Made by a program: the position numbers and the translations under genes
The notes under the pieces: model-generated
Databases searched by the model: none
What the model was told of the DNA's origin: nothing
The model's input: only the letters and a program-made list of their open reading frames with translations
Part shown: in pieces, positions 1-7,529 of the stretch
Layout of the letters: each line of letters begins with the position of its first letter
How positions within the stretch are numbered: the first letter of the stretch is position 1
DNA from: Rickettsia typhi
GTDB taxonomy: Bacteria > Pseudomonadota > Alphaproteobacteria > Rickettsiales > UBA1997
Direction: 5' to 3'
NCBI GenBank assembly: GCA_945898025.1
Contig: CAMDGT010000005.1
Location: 1-14,997 of the forward strand
Length of the DNA: 14,997 bases

Positions 1-2
1 TG

Positions 3-248
3 GAGGTTTCAACTGGAAAGGTTAATATGCTTAAAATCGAGCAACAATTTAATGCCGACGAAGATAATCTTCCTAAACATCGCAACAATAACAGCGAAGA
101 AAATCGAGAAGAAAACAACAATCGAAGAAGGAATAAAAAGAACTATAAATATAAAAATTTTGAGAAAAAAAGAAACAACCACAATAACTCTAAATCATCA
201 ATCATTAGTACTATTTTTGATTTTCTAAAAAAAGCTAAGAATCGATAG
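3..248 (+). CDS. Asn/Arg/Lys-rich hypothetical protein, or tail of a gene cut by the window edge
   Basis: I do not recognise this product. From the ATG at 27 it would be 73 residues, dominated by Asn, Arg, Lys and Glu, with long Asn/Arg/Lys stretches in the middle and a more hydrophobic C-terminal end ([17 protein letters not shown]). The composition suggests a disordered, basic, possibly nucleic-acid-binding segment. The frame has no stop between the left edge and the ATG, so it may instead be the disordered tail of a longer gene that begins outside the window; I give 3 as the open limit. A different frame would end at the TAA at 23-25 (last residues GGFNWKG), one base before the ATG, which would fit an upstream gene followed by a separate small ORF. 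It stops 4 bases before thiG, so the two are probably co-transcribed. The coding call is moderate and function is unknown. Confidence 0.45.
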   Translation, partial: EVSTGKVNMLKIEQQFNADEDNLPKHRNNNSEENREENNNRRRNKKNYKYKNFEKKRNNHNNSKSSIISTIFDFLKKAKNR

Positions 249-252
249 TGAA

Positions 253-1038
253 ATGCAAAATAATCTGAAAGATGAACTAATAATTGCCGGAAGAAAATTC
301 AACTCTCGGCTTTTAGTTGGCACTGGAAAATATCAAAATTTTCAACAAACCGCTCAAGCAATCGAAGAATCTGGAGCGGAAATAGTAACCGTCGCAGTCA
401 GAAGAGTAAATATTGAAAATAAAAACGAATCAATGTTGCAAGATTTTATCGACCCAACAAAATTCACTTATTTACCCAATACTGCCGGTTGTTATAGTGC
501 CGAAGATGCAGTAAGAACCCTTAGATTAGCAAGAATGGCAGGTGGCTGGAATCTCGTTAAACTAGAAGTATTATCGGAGCAAAAAACTCTTTATCCACAA
601 GTAATAGAAACCATTAAAGCATCGCAAATCTTAATTAAAGAAGGTTTTGATGTTATGGTTTACACCTCAGATGATCCAATAGTCGCGAAGGAGCTTGAAG
701 ATATAGGTTGTTGCGCAATTATGCCTCTAGGCGCCCCAATTGGCTCTGGGCTAGGAATTCAAAATCGTCTAAATATAGAACTTATCGTCGAACAGGCAAA
801 AGTTCCTATTCTAGTTGATGCTGGGGTTGGAACCGCATCAGATGCTTCCATAGCAATGGAGCTTGGTTGCGATGGAGTTTTGATGAATAGTGCAATTGCA
901 TTAGCAAAAAATCCTATTTTAATGGCAAGAGCAATGAAGCATGCAGTTCTAGCGGGAAGAGAAGCTTTTCTTGCTGGAAGAATGCCAAAGAGACAATATG
1001 CCAACCCTTCTTCACCTAATGCAGGCCTTATATCTTAA
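253..1038 (+). CDS. thiG: Thiazole synthase ThiG
   Basis: ThiG makes the thiazole phosphate carboxylate of thiamine from 1-deoxy-D-xylulose 5-phosphate, dehydroglycine and the thiocarboxylate of the sulfur carrier ThiS. The 261-residue length is normal for the family. It is a TIM-barrel enzyme with the N-terminal GTGKY motif (residues 23-27), the LVKLEV strand carrying the Schiff-base lysine (Lys103 by family comparison), the glycine-rich phosphate-binding segment [13 protein letters not shown], the [12 protein letters not shown] motif and the usual C-terminal ending (RQYANPSSP). It starts 4 bases after the preceding ORF, so it is probably expressed with it. Its usual partners thiS, thiO/thiH and thiE are not in this window, although an E1-like gene that could adenylate ThiS lies at 4450-5202. 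Identification is very secure from sequence conservation. Confidence 0.97.
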   Translation: MQNNLKDELIIAGRKFNSRLLVGTGKYQNFQQTAQAIEESGAEIVTVAVRRVNIENKNESMLQDFIDPTKFTYLPNTAGCYSAEDAVRTLRLARMAGGWNLVKLEVLSEQKTLYPQVIETIKASQILIKEGFDVMVYTSDDPIVAKELEDIGCCAIMPLGAPIGSGLGIQNRLNIELIVEQAKVPILVDAGVGTASDASIAMELGCDGVLMNSAIALAKNPILMARAMKHAVLAGREAFLAGRMPKRQYANPSSPNAGLIS

Positions 1039-1165
1039 AAATAAGTTTACTGATGCTTTTATCGTCTGGATCCATATTTATTTTTAATTTAACATTAATA
1101 TTGCATTTAATCTAATACTCAAAAAAACTAACCATCAATTAAAATAAATAAATTATAAAAAAAAC

Positions 1166-1194
1166 TTGTGATTTTCTTAACTATCTTTTAGAGT
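1166..1194 (+). promoter_or_regulatory. Possible promoter of the tmRNA gene
   Basis: TTGTGA (1166-1171) and TAGAGT (1189-1194) are separated by 17 bp, which would start transcription near 1201, just ahead of the acceptor half of the tmRNA. Both hexamers match the sigma-70 consensus at only 4 of 6 positions in a very AT-rich stretch, so this is a weak inference. The rest of 1039-1165 is AT-rich spacer in which I see no gene. Confidence 0.25.
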
Positions 1195-1284
1195 TATCGA
1201 GCTTTGCTTTTTGCAAAGATATGGTGATAAACTTATACTACAATAACAGTTTGGACCTGGGGGCAGAACCCAGCACCTCCACCA

Positions 1285-1336
1285 TCATTTTTCATACTAA
1301 ATCTCACAGCAGCTGAGATTAGTATTTATATCATAT
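1285..1336 (+). other. Intervening spacer of the permuted tmRNA precursor
   Basis: This segment joins the encoded CCA end of the acceptor piece to the 5' end of the coding piece and should be removed during maturation. It holds a strong hairpin at 1294-1325: ATACTAA-ATCTCA pairs with TGAGAT-TAGTAT around a CAGCAGC loop, with one unpaired A. The hairpin probably presents the junction to processing nucleases (RNase P at the 5' end of the coding piece is the expected one from family knowledge). Confidence 0.8.
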
Positions 1337-1443
1337 GGGGGTGACATAGCTTTCGACAGGCTACTAAAAAGTATCTTTTACTCGGTTGAGAAACTGCCGA
1401 TTAGTGCTTCAAAACACTGATACTCGTTCAAAACAAAATAAAC

Positions 1444-1503
1444 GCAAACGATAACGTTGCTAATGATAATTTCGAATTTACTAGAATGGCTGTAGCTGTC
1501 TAG
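1444..1503 (+). other. tmRNA tag reading frame, ANDNVANDNFEFTRMAVAV then TAG
   Basis: The resume codon is GCA at 1444, preceded by the A-rich AAATAAAC typical of tmRNAs. The frame reads ANDNVANDNFEFTRMAVAV and stops at TAG 1501-1503; with the charging alanine the tag would be 20 residues. It begins with the ANDN that is characteristic of alphaproteobacterial tags, but ANDN occurs twice in tandem, and the end is AVAV rather than the usual AVAA or ALAA. The stop codon is also the first three bases of the strand that pairs with the acceptor piece. Confidence 0.88.
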
Positions 1504-1587
1504 TATAAGTGAAATATCGGGGGCTTGCCCAGTGCCCATCAAAAGAAACTGGGCACTAAATTTATAAAAAGCAAAAATAAATTCACA

Positions 1588-2088
1588 ATGCAAGATCTTA
1601 TCGGATATGATGAAATTATTGAAAATTCAATGCGATCAGTAATTTACGAAACATTAAAAAGGGTTGAAAAAACTGGCTTACCGGGTGGACATTATTTTAT
1701 AGTTACATTTTTAACCAAATTTAAAGGAATAAAAATGAATAAATCTCTTTTAGAAAAATATCCCGAAGAAATGACAATAGCGGTTCAGCATCAATATCGC
1801 GATCTAAAAGTAGAAGAACATCAATTTCAAGTTTCACTTAGCTTTTCAGGGGTTTTTGAAACAATAAAAATTCCCTATAAATCAATAACATCATTTACCG
1901 ATCCTTCAATTAATTTTGGTCTAAAATTTAGTGCAGAATATGAAGATTACGAAGAAAATGAAGATAATTTAAAGATTCATGCCAATATTGAAAATGTTAG
2001 CAAATCAAAAATTGATTTGACTGAAAAAGTTATATCTCTTGATGCTTTTAGAAAAACTAAAAATAGCGACGATCTAAATAAAAAATGA
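1588..2088 (+). CDS. sspB: ClpXP adaptor SspB (alphaproteobacterial type)
   Basis: SspB binds the ssrA tag and tethers tagged proteins to ClpX, increasing degradation by ClpXP. The protein has 166 residues from the ATG at 1588. The frame can be extended upstream to a TTG at 1525, but that part lies in the tmRNA's terminal hairpin and is not protein-like, so I choose the ATG. Family signatures visible are LPGGHYFIVTF, YPEEMTIAVQHQY, SLSFSGVFETIKIPY and DPSINFGLKF. After an acidic, flexible linker comes VISLDAFRK, the ClpX-binding tail motif (ISLDAFRK-like) of alpha SspB proteins. The gene directly follows ssrA, so the adaptor is encoded next to the tag it reads. Its TGA overlaps the ATG of plsY (ATGA), indicating translational coupling. 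Confidence 0.95.
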   Translation: MQDLIGYDEIIENSMRSVIYETLKRVEKTGLPGGHYFIVTFLTKFKGIKMNKSLLEKYPEEMTIAVQHQYRDLKVEEHQFQVSLSFSGVFETIKIPYKSITSFTDPSINFGLKFSAEYEDYEENEDNLKIHANIENVSKSKIDLTEKVISLDAFRKTKNSDDLNKK

Positions 2089-2687
2089 TGGTAATTTTTC
2101 AACAATTTTTATTTCTAGTAGCAACCTATCTTATCGCCTCGATACCATTCGGATTAATTCTAACTAAATTTTTCACGGGAAAAGACATTAGAGAATTAGG
2201 CTCCAAAAATATTGGAGCAACCAATGTAACTCGCATTGCTGGGAAAAAGCTTGGCTTGGCAACTTTAATTCTAGATTGCTCCAAAGGAGCGATAATGGTT
2301 ATAATTGCTCGTTTTAACTTTTATCAAATTGACCATTTTCATTTATTTCTAACATTGGTTTCATTTATAGCGGTAATGGCTCATATTTACCCTATATACC
2401 TTAATTTTAAAGGTGGAAAGGGTGTGGCTACAACCCTTGCAACTCTTATGGTTCTTGATTTTACCACAGGGTTTCTCACCTTATGCTTCTGGATTCTTAC
2501 TTTTTCAGTTACTAGAATTTCAGCAACATCTTCATTAGTAGCAATATTTTCTTCCATAATATTTTCTAAATTTTATAATGCGCCATTTGAACAAATAGCT
2601 TTATGCACCATATTATTCATTATCACAACAATTAAACACAAAGAAAATCTAATAAGAATTCTCGATAAGAAAGAATCAAAATTTTAA
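2085..2687 (+). CDS. plsY: Acyl-phosphate:glycerol-3-phosphate acyltransferase PlsY
   Basis: PlsY transfers an acyl group from acyl phosphate to glycerol 3-phosphate, giving lysophosphatidic acid at the start of phospholipid synthesis in the inner membrane. The protein is 200 residues, the usual size, with several hydrophobic membrane segments. The three conserved cytoplasmic motifs are present: GSKNIGATN (residues 39-47), KGGKGVATTL (109-118) and HKENL (185-189). The start overlaps the sspB stop by four bases; a second ATG follows immediately, so initiation could be at either. nadE begins 10 bases after its stop. PlsX, which makes the acyl-phosphate substrate, is not in the window. Confidence 0.96.
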   Translation: MMVIFQQFLFLVATYLIASIPFGLILTKFFTGKDIRELGSKNIGATNVTRIAGKKLGLATLILDCSKGAIMVIIARFNFYQIDHFHLFLTLVSFIAVMAHIYPIYLNFKGGKGVATTLATLMVLDFTTGFLTLCFWILTFSVTRISATSSLVAIFSSIIFSKFYNAPFEQIALCTILFIITTIKHKENLIRILDKKESKF

Positions 2688-2697
2688 AAATTTAATT

Positions 2698-4446
2698 ATG
2701 ACAAAGATAAAAATCGCAATGGCACAACTAAACACTGTAGTTGGAGCTCTTGATTACAATCTTGAAAAAATTAATAATGCAATTTTGACCGCCGACCAAA
2801 AAGACGCAGATCTTATTGTTATGCCAGAAACTGCCCTCACCTCTTACCCCTGCGAAGATTTACTGCTAAAACACAGCTTTATCAACGAAACCGAAAAAAG
2901 AATTTGGAAAATCGTTGAATTATCAAAAAAAGTTTCAACCGCAATTCTTTTAACTGCCCCAACGATTGAAGAATATAAATCACAGAAACTAATTCGCAAC
3001 TCAGCAATGTTAATTGAAAAAGGCGAGGTTAAAAAAATAATTAATAAAAAATCTTTGCCCAATTATGGAGTATTTGATGAAAATCGCTACTTTCAGCCCG
3101 CCAGCACCTTATCAACAATTGAATTTAGGGGCTTTACTCATTCAATATTAATCTGCGAAGATTTATGGAATCTTAAAAATCTTTTTATGCTACAAGAGCA
3201 AATTATTGATAATATAATAGTTGTCAATAGCTCCCCATTCACTAAAAACAAACACCAAAAACGAATTGTAATTGCTAAAAACTTTGCCACAAGCCTTTGC
3301 AAGCCCTTGCTTTACATTAATCAAATTGGCGGACAAGATAATCTTGTTTTTGATGGCAACTCATTTGCAATAGATGAAAATGGCAATCAAATATTGCAAA
3401 TGTTTGATTTTGAAGAAGATTTTAAAATTATTGAACTAGAAAAAACACAAAACAAAATAACGAACTCAACTTTACAAAATACTAATCAAACTAAAATTAT
3501 CAATATTTTTGACAGCAATAACAAAAATATCAATATCACCGAATCAATTAACTGTATTTTTACAAAAAATCAAGAAAACATCAATGAATCAATTTATCAA
3601 GCCCTTGTTTTAGGACTAAGAGACTATGTAACAAAAAATAATTTTAAAACAGTATTATTGGGAATGTCGGGAGGAATAGACTCCGCAATGGTAGCAACTA
3701 TCGCCGTAGATGCCTTAGGCTCAGAAAATGTCAAGCTTTATGCTCTGCCAAGTCGATACAATTCACAAGAATCAATGAACGACGCCTTGCTATGTGCCAA
3801 AAATCTTGATTTAAAGCTCAATGTTATCAATATAGAAAAAACATTTAAAGCAATAACAGAAAGCCTCGGGAATGAAATAAATCAATCTTCTGAAAATAAA
3901 ACTCTTGAGAATATTCAATCAAGAATTCGCGGTAATCTGCTAATGGCACTTGCAAATGAACAAAACAGCCTATTATTAACCACTAGCAATAAATCCGAAT
4001 TAGCAACAGGCTATGGCACGATTTATGGCGATATGTGCGGAGCATTAAATGTTTTAAAAGATTTATACAAAACTACAGTTTACGAATTAGCATTATTTAG
4101 AAATAGAAAAAAATGCAAAATAAGTTTATGTCAAAAAACATCAATTATACCAGAAAATATCATCAAAAAAGAACCCAGTGCAGAATTAAGAGAAAATCAA
4201 AAAGATAGCGACTCTCTTCCTGATTATAAAATTTTAGATAAAATTCTTGAGCTTTTAATCGAAGAATCATTCTCGATTAATCAAGTTGTCAATAAAGGCT
4301 TTGAAAATGAAACGGTAAAAAAAGTTGCTAAATTATTACTAATCAGCGAATATAAAAGAAAACAGTCTCCAATAGGGGTAAAAATCTCGGAAATGTCTTT
4401 TGACAAAGATAGAAGATACCCCCTCACCAATAAATTCTTTTTTTAG
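2698..4446 (+). CDS. nadE: Glutamine-dependent NAD+ synthetase
   Basis: NadE performs the last step of NAD synthesis, amidating nicotinic acid adenine dinucleotide with ATP. This 582-residue protein is the two-domain form that draws ammonia from glutamine. The N-terminal nitrilase-type glutaminase shows the Glu-Lys-Cys triad: Glu44 in MPETALTSYPCED, Lys117 or Lys118 before SLPNYGVFDE, and Cys153 in LICEDLW. The C-terminal synthetase begins about residue 300 and has the ATP-pyrophosphatase loop LGMSGGIDSA (about 321-330), PSRYNSQES, and TTSNKSELATGYGTIYGDMCGALN. The ending RRYPLTNKFFF is typical, so it is full length. The Asn-rich stretch around residues 255-290 is probably a linker. The E1-like gene starts 3 bases downstream, so they should be co-transcribed. 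Confidence 0.97.
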   Translation: MTKIKIAMAQLNTVVGALDYNLEKINNAILTADQKDADLIVMPETALTSYPCEDLLLKHSFINETEKRIWKIVELSKKVSTAILLTAPTIEEYKSQKLIRNSAMLIEKGEVKKIINKKSLPNYGVFDENRYFQPASTLSTIEFRGFTHSILICEDLWNLKNLFMLQEQIIDNIIVVNSSPFTKNKHQKRIVIAKNFATSLCKPLLYINQIGGQDNLVFDGNSFAIDENGNQILQMFDFEEDFKIIELEKTQNKITNSTLQNTNQTKIINIFDSNNKNINITESINCIFTKNQENINESIYQALVLGLRDYVTKNNFKTVLLGMSGGIDSAMVATIAVDALGSENVKLYALPSRYNSQESMNDALLCAKNLDLKLNVINIEKTFKAITESLGNEINQSSENKTLENIQSRIRGNLLMALANEQNSLLLTTSNKSELATGYGTIYGDMCGALNVLKDLYKTTVYELALFRNRKKCKISLCQKTSIIPENIIKKEPSAELRENQKDSDSLPDYKILDKILELLIEESFSINQVVNKGFENETVKKVAKLLLISEYKRKQSPIGVKISEMSFDKDRRYPLTNKFFF

Positions 4447-4449
4447 CAA

Positions 4450-5202
4450 ATGTTAAATCAGAACGAAAAAAAACGATATGCTAGAAACATTCTAATTCCA
4501 GAAATTAACGAAAAAGGGCAAGAAAAACTACTTAATTCACGAGTTTTAGTGGTTGGTGCCGGAGGCTTAGGCTCGGCAATTATTTTTTATTTAGCAAGCG
4601 CTGGGGTTGTTAATATTGCGGTAGCCGATAACGACATCGTTGAGCTATCTAATTTACAGCGACAAATTATTCATAACGAACTAGACATAGGAATAGCCAA
4701 GGTTGAAAGTGCTAAAAATAAAATAAAATTACTTAATTCAACAACTAACTTTATCGCCATAAAGCAAGAGGTAACAAAAGATAATTTAGCATCAATTGCC
4801 AATGAATATGATATAATTATTGATGCGAGCGATAATTTTAAAACTCGCTTTATTATTAATGAAATATGCCACTCTTTAAAAAAACCATTAATTTTTGGAG
4901 CGGTAAAGCAATTTCAAGGACAAACCACCATCTTCAAATCATTTATCGATAATAATCCTTGCTACGCCTGCTTTAATCACAATCACGATAATGCGGAATC
5001 TGAAATTCCAATAATAGAGAAGGGGATATTAGGTGCTGTTGCCGGTGCAATTGGCTCAATTCAAGCAATAAACACGATTAAAGAAATTCTTAGTATCGGA
5101 GAATCAATGGTCGGCAAACTATTAATTAGCAATTTTCTTATCAACCATTCTAAAATTATCAAAATCAGTAAAAATCCACTTTGTAAAATTTGCAATCAAT
5201 AA
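4450..5202 (+). CDS. E1-like adenylyltransferase of the HesA/MoeB/ThiF family
   Basis: These proteins adenylate the C-terminal Gly-Gly of a small sulfur carrier (ThiS or MoaD) to activate it for sulfur transfer. The 250-residue length is right for a stand-alone MoeB/ThiF. Visible features are the nucleotide-binding GAGGLGS (36-42), acidic Asp60, Leu-Gln-Arg near 69-71 (NLQRQI), Asp126/Asp129 in IDASDNF, and two zinc cysteine pairs, CYAC (171-174) and CKIC (245-248). The segment before the GILGAVAGAIGS motif reads PIIEK and has no cysteine where MoeB/ThiF proteins often have one, so a persulfide or acyl-disulfide step at that site is not expected. Because thiG is in the same window ThiF is the more likely role, but moeB cannot be excluded. 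It is the last gene of the sspB-plsY-nadE run. Confidence 0.9.
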   Translation: MLNQNEKKRYARNILIPEINEKGQEKLLNSRVLVVGAGGLGSAIIFYLASAGVVNIAVADNDIVELSNLQRQIIHNELDIGIAKVESAKNKIKLLNSTTNFIAIKQEVTKDNLASIANEYDIIIDASDNFKTRFIINEICHSLKKPLIFGAVKQFQGQTTIFKSFIDNNPCYACFNHNHDNAESEIPIIEKGILGAVAGAIGSIQAINTIKEILSIGESMVGKLLISNFLINHSKIIKISKNPLCKICNQ

Positions 5203-5212
5203 ATTTTAATTA

Positions 5213-5240
5213 TTGACTTTTTGAAAAACTTTTTTAAAAT
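5213..5240 (+). promoter_or_regulatory. Probable promoter of the rpoZ-ggt-ampG run
   Basis: TTGACT (5213-5218; 5 of 6 match to the -35 consensus) is followed after 16 bp by TAAAAT (5235-5240; 5 of 6 match to the -10 consensus). A start near 5247 would leave a leader of about 37 nt before rpoZ. It lies in the only sizeable gap (81 bp) between the two plus-strand gene runs. Confidence 0.55.
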
Positions 5241-5283
5241 GTCGACATTCCTTATTTTTAACAATTAATAGCATTTCCAAATT

Positions 5284-5661
5284 ATGGCTAGAGTAACCGT
5301 TGAAGATTGTGTTGCAGTTGTAACTAATCGTTTTGAACTATGTTTAATTGCAAGCAATAGAGCTAAAAACATCTTATCTGGTGCAAATACTGGCTTTGAT
5401 CGCAAAGAAAAACCGGCGGTTATAGCACTTCGTGAAGTTGCAGAAAACCTAATTGATGTTGATAATATTCGCAAAAACATCGTCGCCTCAATAAAGCATC
5501 GTGGCATTATCCAATTTTCAGACATCGATGAGCAAGAAGAAATTACCAACGAACCAGAAATAACCGACAATTTTTCTGGCTATTCTGAAGTTGAAGAAAC
5601 AAAAGCAACAACCTTCGAAGAAGATGAAGACGAACAATCTCCTCAATCAATCGAAGAATAA
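5284..5661 (+). CDS. rpoZ: RNA polymerase omega subunit
   Basis: Omega binds the beta' subunit and helps assemble and stabilise RNA polymerase. The 125-residue protein opens with MARVTVEDC and NRFELCLIASNRAKNILSG, nearly the textbook omega N-terminus, followed by the conserved KPAVIALREVAE helix. The last 45 or so residues are a strongly acidic, low-complexity tail (many Glu, Asp and Thr), which is common in alphaproteobacterial omegas but is long here. The start codon is fixed by the conserved N-terminus. The stop lies 10 bases before the preferred ggt start, so the housekeeping subunit and Ggt are likely on one transcript. Confidence 0.95.
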   Translation: MARVTVEDCVAVVTNRFELCLIASNRAKNILSGANTGFDRKEKPAVIALREVAENLIDVDNIRKNIVASIKHRGIIQFSDIDEQEEITNEPEITDNFSGYSEVEETKATTFEEDEDEQSPQSIEE

Positions 5662-5671
5662 GATTCAAAAA

Positions 5672-7513
5672 ATGAAATTCCTAACTTCATTAAAAAAACC
5701 CAAATTTAGAACTCTAGAAGAAAAATCTAGGCTTTTATTTTTTATAACCTTAACACTACTCTCACTAGCAACAAAAATTTCATTTGCCAACAATCAATTA
5801 TTAAGCAATAACGATAATTGGCTCGGTGAACCAGCAACAGAATTTCGCAAAACCAATACTTTTGTAGCAAAAAAATATCTCGTAGTAACTGCAAACGAAT
5901 TAGCTAGCAAAGCTGGAGCAGAAATAATTTCAAAGGGCGGTAGCGCAATAGACGCAGCAATTACGGCACAAATGGTTTTAAATCTTGTCGAACCCCAATC
6001 ATCAGGCATCGGAGGTGGTGCCTTCCTACTGCATTACGACAAAAAAACCAGTTCAACAATCTATTTCAATGGTCGAGAAACCGCTCCAGAAAAGGCAGAA
6101 GAAAAAATGCTTCTTGATAAAAATGGCAATGTCAGGCCTTTTTCAGAAGTGGTTCAGGGCGGTCTTTCAGTTGGAACCCCAGGGCTTTTAAAGGCTCTTG
6201 AAGAGGCTCATAAAAAATTCGGCAAATTACCTTGGAATCAACTATTCGAACCAGCAATTAAATTAGCTAAAAATGGCTTTCCAATGAATCAAAGGCTCAA
6301 AAAACTATCTTCTCACATTGGCCATCTAAAATCATTTCCCGAAACCAGTAAATTATACTTCAAAGAAAATGGCGAAGAATATCAAATTGGCGAAATAATA
6401 AAAAATCCTAAATTAGCAACAACTCTAGAAACCATCGCAAAAGATGGTTCAAAAGCTTTTTATGAAGGCGAAATTGCAAAAAAAATAGTTAAAACCGTAA
6501 CTCAATCACCAATAAATTCAGGAGTCATATCTGAAAACGATCTTAAAAATTATCAAATCAAAACGGGAAGCCTAATCTGCTCTTATTATCGTCAAAAATA
6601 TAAAATCTGCTCAATGCCAATGCCAAGCTCGGGCGGAATCACGCTCCTACAAATTCTTGGTATATTAGAAAATTTTAATCTAAATAAAATGCAGTCAAAT
6701 TCACCGCAAACGATTCACTTAATATTAGAAGCCAGCAAATTAGCTTATGCGGACCGCAACAAATATATTGGAGCCGTTGAAAATGTTCCAATCACAGAAA
6801 TGTTAGATAAAAAATATCTAAAACAAAGAGCGTCGCTTATTTCTCAAAATCAAGCAATAAAAGAGCCTCCATTTGGAGTTTTTAACAACAAAAATCAAAA
6901 TCATAAAATTGTTAATAATAACGAACCACCTTCAACAACTCATATTTCAATCATCGACCCAGAAGGTAATGCAGTCTCTCTAACTAGTTCAATTGAATAT
7001 TATTTTGGTTCCGCCTTGTCAGTTGAAGGCTTCTTGCTCAATAATCAAATGACAGATTTTTCTGCAATTCCTGAAATTGATGGAGTAAAAGTTGCTAATC
7101 GCATTCAACCCAATAAACAACCTCGTAGCTCAATGTCTCCCACCTTTGTTTTTGATGATAAAAACAATTTAATAATGGTAATTGGCTCACCAGGAGGGCC
7201 AAGAATAATACAATTTACCCTCAAGGCAATTCTAAATTTCTTAGATTTCAATCTTGATATTCAAAAATCTATTGATTTTGGAAATTTTATCGCCTTAAAC
7301 AATGTTGTAGAACTTGAAGAAAATACCGAAATCGTAAAAATAAAACCAGAACTAGAAAAATTAGGTCATAAAGTTAAAATTACAGAAATAACCAGCGGTC
7401 TTAATGGCATTACTTTATATCAAAATATTGCAGATTATCATAAAAATAAACTCTCTTCATCTCTTTATGGCGGAGCCGACCCCAGAAGAGAAAGCTCTGC
7501 AATCGGAGAGTAA
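5672..7513 (+). CDS. ggt: Gamma-glutamyltranspeptidase (glutathione hydrolase), exported
   Basis: Ggt cleaves the gamma-glutamyl bond of glutathione and related peptides in the periplasm or outside the cell, releasing glutamate and Cys-Gly. I choose the ATG at 5672, giving 613 residues. An in-frame upstream start at 5591 would overlap rpoZ by 70 bases and bury the signal sequence. From 5672 there is a basic N-region, then the hydrophobic segment LLFFITLTLLSLATKISFA (about residues 21-39), a signal peptide or anchor. The precursor should self-cleave before the nucleophile Thr422 in TTHISIIDPEGNAVSLT, into large and small subunits. Other family landmarks are SSGIGGGAFLLHYD, NGRETAP, LLNNQMTDFS, RSSMSPTFVF, GSPGG and the C-terminal GGADPRRES. 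ampG starts 16 bases downstream. Substrate preference cannot be read from sequence; a cephalosporin or glutaryl acylase-like role is less likely. Confidence 0.95.
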   Translation: MKFLTSLKKPKFRTLEEKSRLLFFITLTLLSLATKISFANNQLLSNNDNWLGEPATEFRKTNTFVAKKYLVVTANELASKAGAEIISKGGSAIDAAITAQMVLNLVEPQSSGIGGGAFLLHYDKKTSSTIYFNGRETAPEKAEEKMLLDKNGNVRPFSEVVQGGLSVGTPGLLKALEEAHKKFGKLPWNQLFEPAIKLAKNGFPMNQRLKKLSSHIGHLKSFPETSKLYFKENGEEYQIGEIIKNPKLATTLETIAKDGSKAFYEGEIAKKIVKTVTQSPINSGVISENDLKNYQIKTGSLICSYYRQKYKICSMPMPSSGGITLLQILGILENFNLNKMQSNSPQTIHLILEASKLAYADRNKYIGAVENVPITEMLDKKYLKQRASLISQNQAIKEPPFGVFNNKNQNHKIVNNNEPPSTTHISIIDPEGNAVSLTSSIEYYFGSALSVEGFLLNNQMTDFSAIPEIDGVKVANRIQPNKQPRSSMSPTFVFDDKNNLIMVIGSPGGPRIIQFTLKAILNFLDFNLDIQKSIDFGNFIALNNVVELEENTEIVKIKPELEKLGHKVKITEITSGLNGITLYQNIADYHKNKLSSSLYGGADPRRESSAIGE

Positions 7514-7529
7514 TTCAATTATTTTTTAA

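Larger units (their letters stand above)
1200..1557 (+). ncRNA. ssrA: Circularly permuted two-piece transfer-messenger RNA (tmRNA)
   Basis: tmRNA rescues stalled ribosomes and tags the unfinished protein for proteolysis. As in other alphaproteobacteria the gene is permuted. The acceptor piece comes first and ends in CACCTCC-ACCA at 1274-1284; a spacer is removed; the coding piece begins with GGGGGTG at 1337-1343. These ends pair as a 7-bp acceptor stem whose third pair is G-U, the alanine identity signal of alanyl-tRNA synthetase. A T-stem (CTGGG/CCCAG) with loop GGCAGAA precedes the acceptor strand. The pieces can be held together by 10 perfect pairs, ACTTATACTA (1231-1240) with TAGTATAAGT (1501-1510), plus GATAT (1218-1222) with ATATC (1514-1518). 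A hairpin at 1202-1218 and one at 1531-1557 (AGTGCCC/GGGCACT) lie near the two outer ends. The hairpin TCGG/CCGA at 1382-1400 is in the pseudoknot 1 position. The outer ends (about 1200 and 1557) are estimates. Confidence 0.93.

Noticed and set aside
1039..1160. Possible riboswitch or small RNA between thiG and ssrA
   Set aside because: Very AT-rich with no stable stems or THI-box-like conserved elements, and a TPP riboswitch would be expected upstream of thiG.
1525..1587. Upstream TTG extension of sspB (21 extra residues)
   Set aside because: It lies in the terminal hairpin of the tmRNA gene and does not match SspB; the ATG at 1588 gives the family's usual N-terminus.
1378..1593. Minus-strand ORF across the tmRNA
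   Set aside because: It is antisense to a structured RNA whose stem, tag and acceptor ends are all identifiable.
5591..5671. Upstream start of ggt
   Set aside because: It would overlap rpoZ by 70 bases and put 27 Lys/Gln/Asn-rich residues in front of a good signal peptide; the ATG at 5672 is 10 bases after rpoZ.
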